Origin: Paracoccus sigandri
GTDB lineage: Bacteria; Pseudomonadota; Alphaproteobacteria; Rhodobacterales; Rhodobacteraceae
Assembly: GCF_003709565.1 (NCBI RefSeq)
Contig: NZ_QNRC01000019.1
Coordinates: 1 to 64,000, forward strand
DNA: 64,000 nt
Direction of reading: 5' to 3'
The position numbers and the translations under genes were made by a program. The notes below the pieces were generated by a model that saw only the letters and a program-made list of their open reading frames with translations, searched no databases and was not told the DNA's origin. Position 1 is the first letter of the stretch. Each line of letters begins with the position of its first letter. Of this stretch, positions 60,627 through 64,000 are shown piece by piece.

Positions 60627-61133
60627 ATGGCCGAGATCAAGGATCCAGAGAATACCGTCATCATCGAGTTGAAGGACGGTCCCGTCGTCATCGAGCTTCT
60701 GCCCGATGTCGCCCCGAAACATGCCGAGCGCATGAAGGAGCTGGCCCGCGCCGGAAAATACGACAATGTCGCCTTCCACCGCGTCATCGACGGCTTCATG
60801 GCCCAGACCGGCGACGTGGCCCATGCGAACATGGAGAACGGCTGGAATCCGGGCCGCGCGGGGACCGGCGGATCGGACCTGCCCGACCTGCCCGCCGAAT
60901 TTTCCAAGCTGCCGCATGACCGCGGCACGCTGGGGGCGGCGCGCTCGGCCAATCCGAACAGCGCCAACAGCCAGTTCTTCATCAACTTCAAGGACAACCA
61001 TTTCCTGAACGGGCAATATACCGTCTACGGGCGGGTGATTTCCGGGATGGAGCATGTCGACAAGATCGTCCGGGGCGAGCCGCCCGCGCAGCCCGACCGG
61101 ATGATCTCGGTCAAGGTGGCCGCCGATGCGTAA
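60627..61133 (+). CDS. ppiB: Peptidyl-prolyl cis-trans isomerase, cyclophilin type, cytoplasmic
   Basis: 168 aa with AAAGGAGGG upstream. Cyclophilin core: [17 protein letters not shown] with the active-site Arg and Phe, [14 protein letters not shown], and [15 protein letters not shown]. No signal peptide. Speeds proline isomerisation during folding. Overlaps the periplasmic paralogue by 8 bp. Confidence 0.94.
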   Translation: MAEIKDPENTVIIELKDGPVVIELLPDVAPKHAERMKELARAGKYDNVAFHRVIDGFMAQTGDVAHANMENGWNPGRAGTGGSDLPDLPAEFSKLPHDRGTLGAARSANPNSANSQFFINFKDNHFLNGQYTVYGRVISGMEHVDKIVRGEPPAQPDRMISVKVAADA

Positions 61134-61722
61134 GCTGGTCCTGACCCCCGCCCTGCTTGCGCTGACCGCCGGCGCCGCGCTGGCCCAGGCCGCCCCGCAG
61201 CACGAGGACGGCCCCGGCCCGAACATGGTGATCGAGGTCGCCGATGCCGAGGGCAACGCCAAGGGCACCATCACGCTGGACCTGCTTCAGGAGGTCGCGC
61301 CCAACCATGTCGCGCGCCTGGTCGAGCTGGCGCAGTCCGGCGCCTATGACGGCGTCGTCTTCCATCGCGTGATCGACGGCTTCATGGCTCAGACCGGCGA
61401 TGTCCAGCATGGCCAGAAGGACGGCGACACCACCCTGGCCGGCATGGGCGGCTCGGACCTGCCCGACCTGGACGCCGAGTTCAGCGACATCAGCTTCCAG
61501 GCGGGCACGGTCGGCATGGCGCGGGCGCAGGATCCCAACAGCGCCAACAGCCAGTTCTTCATCGACCTTGCCCCGGCGACCTTCCTGGACGGGCAATATA
61601 CGGTGGTCGGTCAGCTGATCGACGGCTGGGACGTGCTGCAATCGATCAAGAAGGGCGACGCCGGGGCCAATGGCGCGGTCGAGGACCCCGACTACATGGC
61701 CACGGTGACCATCGTCGAGTGA
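61126..61722 (+). CDS. ppiA: Peptidyl-prolyl cis-trans isomerase, cyclophilin type, periplasmic
   Basis: 198 aa. Signal peptide [22 protein letters not shown], then the same core as the gene before it ([44 protein letters not shown]). The two proteins are plainly paralogues, one for each compartment, produced from one transcript. Confidence 0.94.
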   Translation: MRKLVLTPALLALTAGAALAQAAPQHEDGPGPNMVIEVADAEGNAKGTITLDLLQEVAPNHVARLVELAQSGAYDGVVFHRVIDGFMAQTGDVQHGQKDGDTTLAGMGGSDLPDLDAEFSDISFQAGTVGMARAQDPNSANSQFFIDLAPATFLDGQYTVVGQLIDGWDVLQSIKKGDAGANGAVEDPDYMATVTIVE

Positions 61723-61771
61723 TCCGCCGGGGCGCGCGCGACGCCCGCCCCGAAGCACCGGAAAACCGGGG

Positions 61772-61800
61772 AAAAAAGGAGGCCGCGCGCCTCCTTTTTT
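61772..61800 (+). terminator. Strong intrinsic terminator after ppiA
   Basis: AAAAAAGGAGGC pairs with GCCTCCTTTTTT over CGCGC. A T-run ends it; the mirrored A-run lets it work on either strand. Confidence 0.92.
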
Positions 61801-61844
61801 TCGCACTTGCGGGCAAGGAAGCCGCGCGCCTATGCTCCGCCCCC

Positions 61845-64000
61845 ATGATGACGCGCGACAGCACAGATGTGATCGAGATCACGCCCTCGGCCCCGATCGA
61901 GGCCGCGCGCCACGGCTGGCGCGCCAAATGCCTGCAACGGCTGGCGCGCATGGCCCTGCCGGTGCCGCGCAGCTTCGCCATATCCTCGCAGGCGGTGCAG
62001 GCCATCGCCGGCGGCCATCCGGTCCCGAAGGAACAGCTGCGCAGCCTGTTCGGAAATGGCGAGACGCTGGTCAGCGTGCGGCCCTCGGCGATGCGGCCGG
62101 AATGGGGCGGGCCGGGCACGGTGCTGACCGTGGGCATCAACGACGAAAGCCACGCGCGGCTGGCCGAACGGATCGGCCGGGCCCATGCGGATGCGATCTA
62201 CCTGTCCTTCGTGCAGTCTTACGCGATCAACATCGCCCGGCTGGACCCGGACATGTTCGCGCAGGAAGGCGACGGCGCGCTGGCCGAGGCGCTGCGGATC
62301 TATCGCGACGAGATGGACGAGCCCTTCCCGCAGGACCCCAGCGCGCAGCTGGCCGAGGTGCTGCGTTCCATGGCGCGGGCATGGGACGGGCCGACGGCGC
62401 GGCTCTTGCGCCAGGCCAAGGGCGCGCCCGCCGATGCGCCGCTGGGGCTGGTGGTGCAGGAAATGGCGCTGGCGATGGGGCCGGGCCTCTGCGGTTCGGG
62501 CACGATCCAGTTCATCGATTCGGCCACCGGCATGCCGCGCGTGACCGGCCGCTTCCGCGGCCAGCGGCAGGGCAGCGCGGTCGGCCCCGGCGCCGAGACG
62601 CTGTATCTGACCCGCGACGAACGCGGCCCCTCGCTGGAGGAGGCCGCGCCCGAGGTCTTTGCCGACCTGGTCCGCTTCGGCATCGCCGCGCGCGAGAGGC
62701 TGCGCGAGGAGATGCAGATCGAATTCGTCCTCAGCGACAGCCGCATCTCGATCATCGACGCCACCCGCGTGCAGCGCAGCGCCCGCGCCAGCGTCCGCAT
62801 CGCCGTGGCACTGGCCCGCGACGGCGTGATCCCCCCCGAGGAGGCGATCATGCGCATCGAGCCGCGCGCGTTGGCCGACCTGCTGCACCACCAGGTCGAT
62901 CCGCGCGCGCCCCGCGACCTGATCACCCGCGGCATCAATGCCAGCCCCGGCGCGGCGACCGGCAAGATCGTCTTCTCGGCCGCCGCCGCGCAGGCCTCGG
63001 CGGCGCGGGACGAACCCTGCGTGCTGGTCCGCCGCGAGACCGTGCCCGAGGATATCCGCGGGATGCACGCCTCGGTCGCCGTCCTGACCGAGCGCGGCGG
63101 CACTACCAGCCATGCCGCGGTGATCGCGCGCGGGCTGGGCCTGCCCTGCATCGTCGGCGCCTCGGGGATCAGCATCGACAGCCGCGCGCGACTGCTGCGC
63201 GCCGGCGGGCGCAGCTTCCGCGAGGGAGAGGTGATCACCATCGACGGCAGCTCGGGCGAGGTGCTGGCCGGCGCCGCTGCCATGCTGGAGCCGGCGCTGG
63301 ACGAAAGCTTCGAGCAGCTGCTGGACTGGGCCGACGCGGCCGGCGGCATCCGGGTGCGCGCCAATGCCGACACGCCCGAGGACGCCCGCACCGCCCTGCG
63401 CTTCAAGGCTCAGGGGGTCGGGCTGTGCCGGACGGAACACATGTTCTTCGACGACAAGCGCCTGCCCGCCATGCGCGAGATGATCTTCGCCGACACGCCC
63501 GAGGATCGCCGCCTGTCGCTGGAGCGGCTGCTGCCCATGCAGCGCCAGGACTTCACCGAGCTGTTCGAGATCATGGGCGGGCTGCCCGTCACCATCCGGC
63601 TGTTCGACCCGCCGCTGCACGAATTCCTGCCCCATGACCGCGAGGGGCTGCGCGAGCTGGCCGAATCGCTGGACCTGCCGCTGTCCGACGTCACCCGCCG
63701 GGTCGAGGCGCTGTCGGAATTCAACCCGATGCTGGGGATGCGCGGCGTCCGGCTAGGCATCACCGTCCCCGAGATCTACGACATGCAGGCCCGCGCCATC
63801 TTCGAGGCCACGGTCGAGGCCAGCCGGCGCGGCCATCCGGTCGTGCCCGAGATCATGGTGCCGCTGGTCAGCGCCCGGCGCGAGGTCGAGCTGGTCAAGA
63901 CCCGCATCGACGCCGTCGCCGCCGCCGTCCGCAACGAGAAGCGCGCCGATTTCGCCTATCGGCTGGGCGTCATGGTGGAAACCCCGCGCGCGGCCCTGCG
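61845..64000 (+). CDS. Pyruvate phosphate dikinase-like protein, 3' end outside window
   Basis: 718 codons from ATG 61845 (ATG 61848 also possible; weak RBS), still open at the edge. The central phosphohistidine domain is intact: GGTTSHAAVIARGLGLPCIVG with H423. The PEP/pyruvate barrel begins with ANADTPEDARTALRFKAQGVGLCRTEHMFF and continues with FNPMLGMRGVRLGI. The N-terminal ATP-grasp region is divergent: the usual GGKGANL and VRSGAxxSMPGMMDT stretches read HGWRAKCL and VRPSAMRPEWGGPGT. PPDK makes PEP from pyruvate; whether this protein can is open. Confidence 0.85.
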   Translation, partial: MMTRDSTDVIEITPSAPIEAARHGWRAKCLQRLARMALPVPRSFAISSQAVQAIAGGHPVPKEQLRSLFGNGETLVSVRPSAMRPEWGGPGTVLTVGINDESHARLAERIGRAHADAIYLSFVQSYAINIARLDPDMFAQEGDGALAEALRIYRDEMDEPFPQDPSAQLAEVLRSMARAWDGPTARLLRQAKGAPADAPLGLVVQEMALAMGPGLCGSGTIQFIDSATGMPRVTGRFRGQRQGSAVGPGAETLYLTRDERGPSLEEAAPEVFADLVRFGIAARERLREEMQIEFVLSDSRISIIDATRVQRSARASVRIAVALARDGVIPPEEAIMRIEPRALADLLHHQVDPRAPRDLITRGINASPGAATGKIVFSAAAAQASAARDEPCVLVRRETVPEDIRGMHASVAVLTERGGTTSHAAVIARGLGLPCIVGASGISIDSRARLLRAGGRSFREGEVITIDGSSGEVLAGAAAMLEPALDESFEQLLDWADAAGGIRVRANADTPEDARTALRFKAQGVGLCRTEHMFFDDKRLPAMREMIFADTPEDRRLSLERLLPMQRQDFTELFEIMGGLPVTIRLFDPPLHEFLPHDREGLRELAESLDLPLSDVTRRVEALSEFNPMLGMRGVRLGITVPEIYDMQARAIFEATVEASRRGHPVVPEIMVPLVSARREVELVKTRIDAVAAAVRNEKRADFAYRLGVMVETPRAAL

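Noticed and set aside
61830..63637. Open frames of about 600 codons on both strands over the PPDK-like gene
   Set aside because: The true frame begins at 61845 and carries the TSH phosphohistidine and PEP-barrel motifs; the other frames carry none.

Overview
This is a GC-rich chromosomal segment from an alphaproteobacterium of the Rhodobacterales. Paracoccus or a close relative is the best guess. That rests on the class II EPSP synthase, the fused malic enzyme-phosphotransacetylase, the DUF3422 and DUF4174 proteins, the cysteine-poor DksA, the CbbY-type phosphatase and the cluster of class I aldolase, pgk and two peptidyl-prolyl isomerases. I see no phage, insertion sequence, integrase, CRISPR array or rRNA. 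The content is core metabolism with short intergenic regions. Both ends cut a gene: an unnamed membrane protein at the left edge and a PPDK-like protein at the right edge.

Layout. 1-9.8 kb: an unnamed single-pass protein, a periplasmic SIMPL protein, metY, a GNAT/MoxR pair, dksA, an FAD monooxygenase, moaA and a lipoprotein. 9.8-16.5 kb: AlkD-like protein, aroA, prpE and maeB. 16.7-21.1 kb: a tightly coupled nucleoside-salvage operon, cdd-deoA-deoB-add-upp. 21.2-27.3 kb: a SPOR protein, tyrS, anmK, two identical tRNA-Asp genes, a frameshifted serine acetyltransferase-like gene and proA. 27.5-36.2 kb: the propionyl-CoA block (mcm, pccA, pccB) with small lipoprotein and unknown genes between. 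36.5-44.8 kb: a thioredoxin-like protein, gph-cbbY, small redox proteins, DUF3422, pntAB and an alanine-rich repeat membrane protein. 45-54.7 kb: pepN, an acyltransferase, an IscA-like protein, tpiA, an LLM oxidoreductase, rplU-rpmA, a metallopeptidase and an acyl-CoA racemase. 54.7-64 kb: an ABC-F ATPase, class I aldolase, two unnamed paralogues, pgk, two cyclophilins and the PPDK-like gene.

How the genes work together. PrpE, PccA, PccB and Mcm form the methylmalonyl-CoA route from propionate to succinyl-CoA; the epimerase is not in the window. MaeB, just upstream of prpE on the same strand, can carry the resulting C4 acid towards pyruvate and acetyl-phosphate. Exact copies of TTTGCAAA lie upstream of both prpE and pccB, which suggests shared control by a ScfR/PccR-type regulator encoded elsewhere. 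TpiA, Fba and Pgk are lower-glycolysis or gluconeogenic enzymes. PntAB exchanges NADH and NADPH.

The least explained features are a family of seven structured intergenic repeats with a conserved ATTTGG-type box next to G/C hairpins, most of them just after stop codons; several tiny genes with good translation signals (21, 24, 33 and 49 codons); and a pair of divergent paralogues between fba and pgk.
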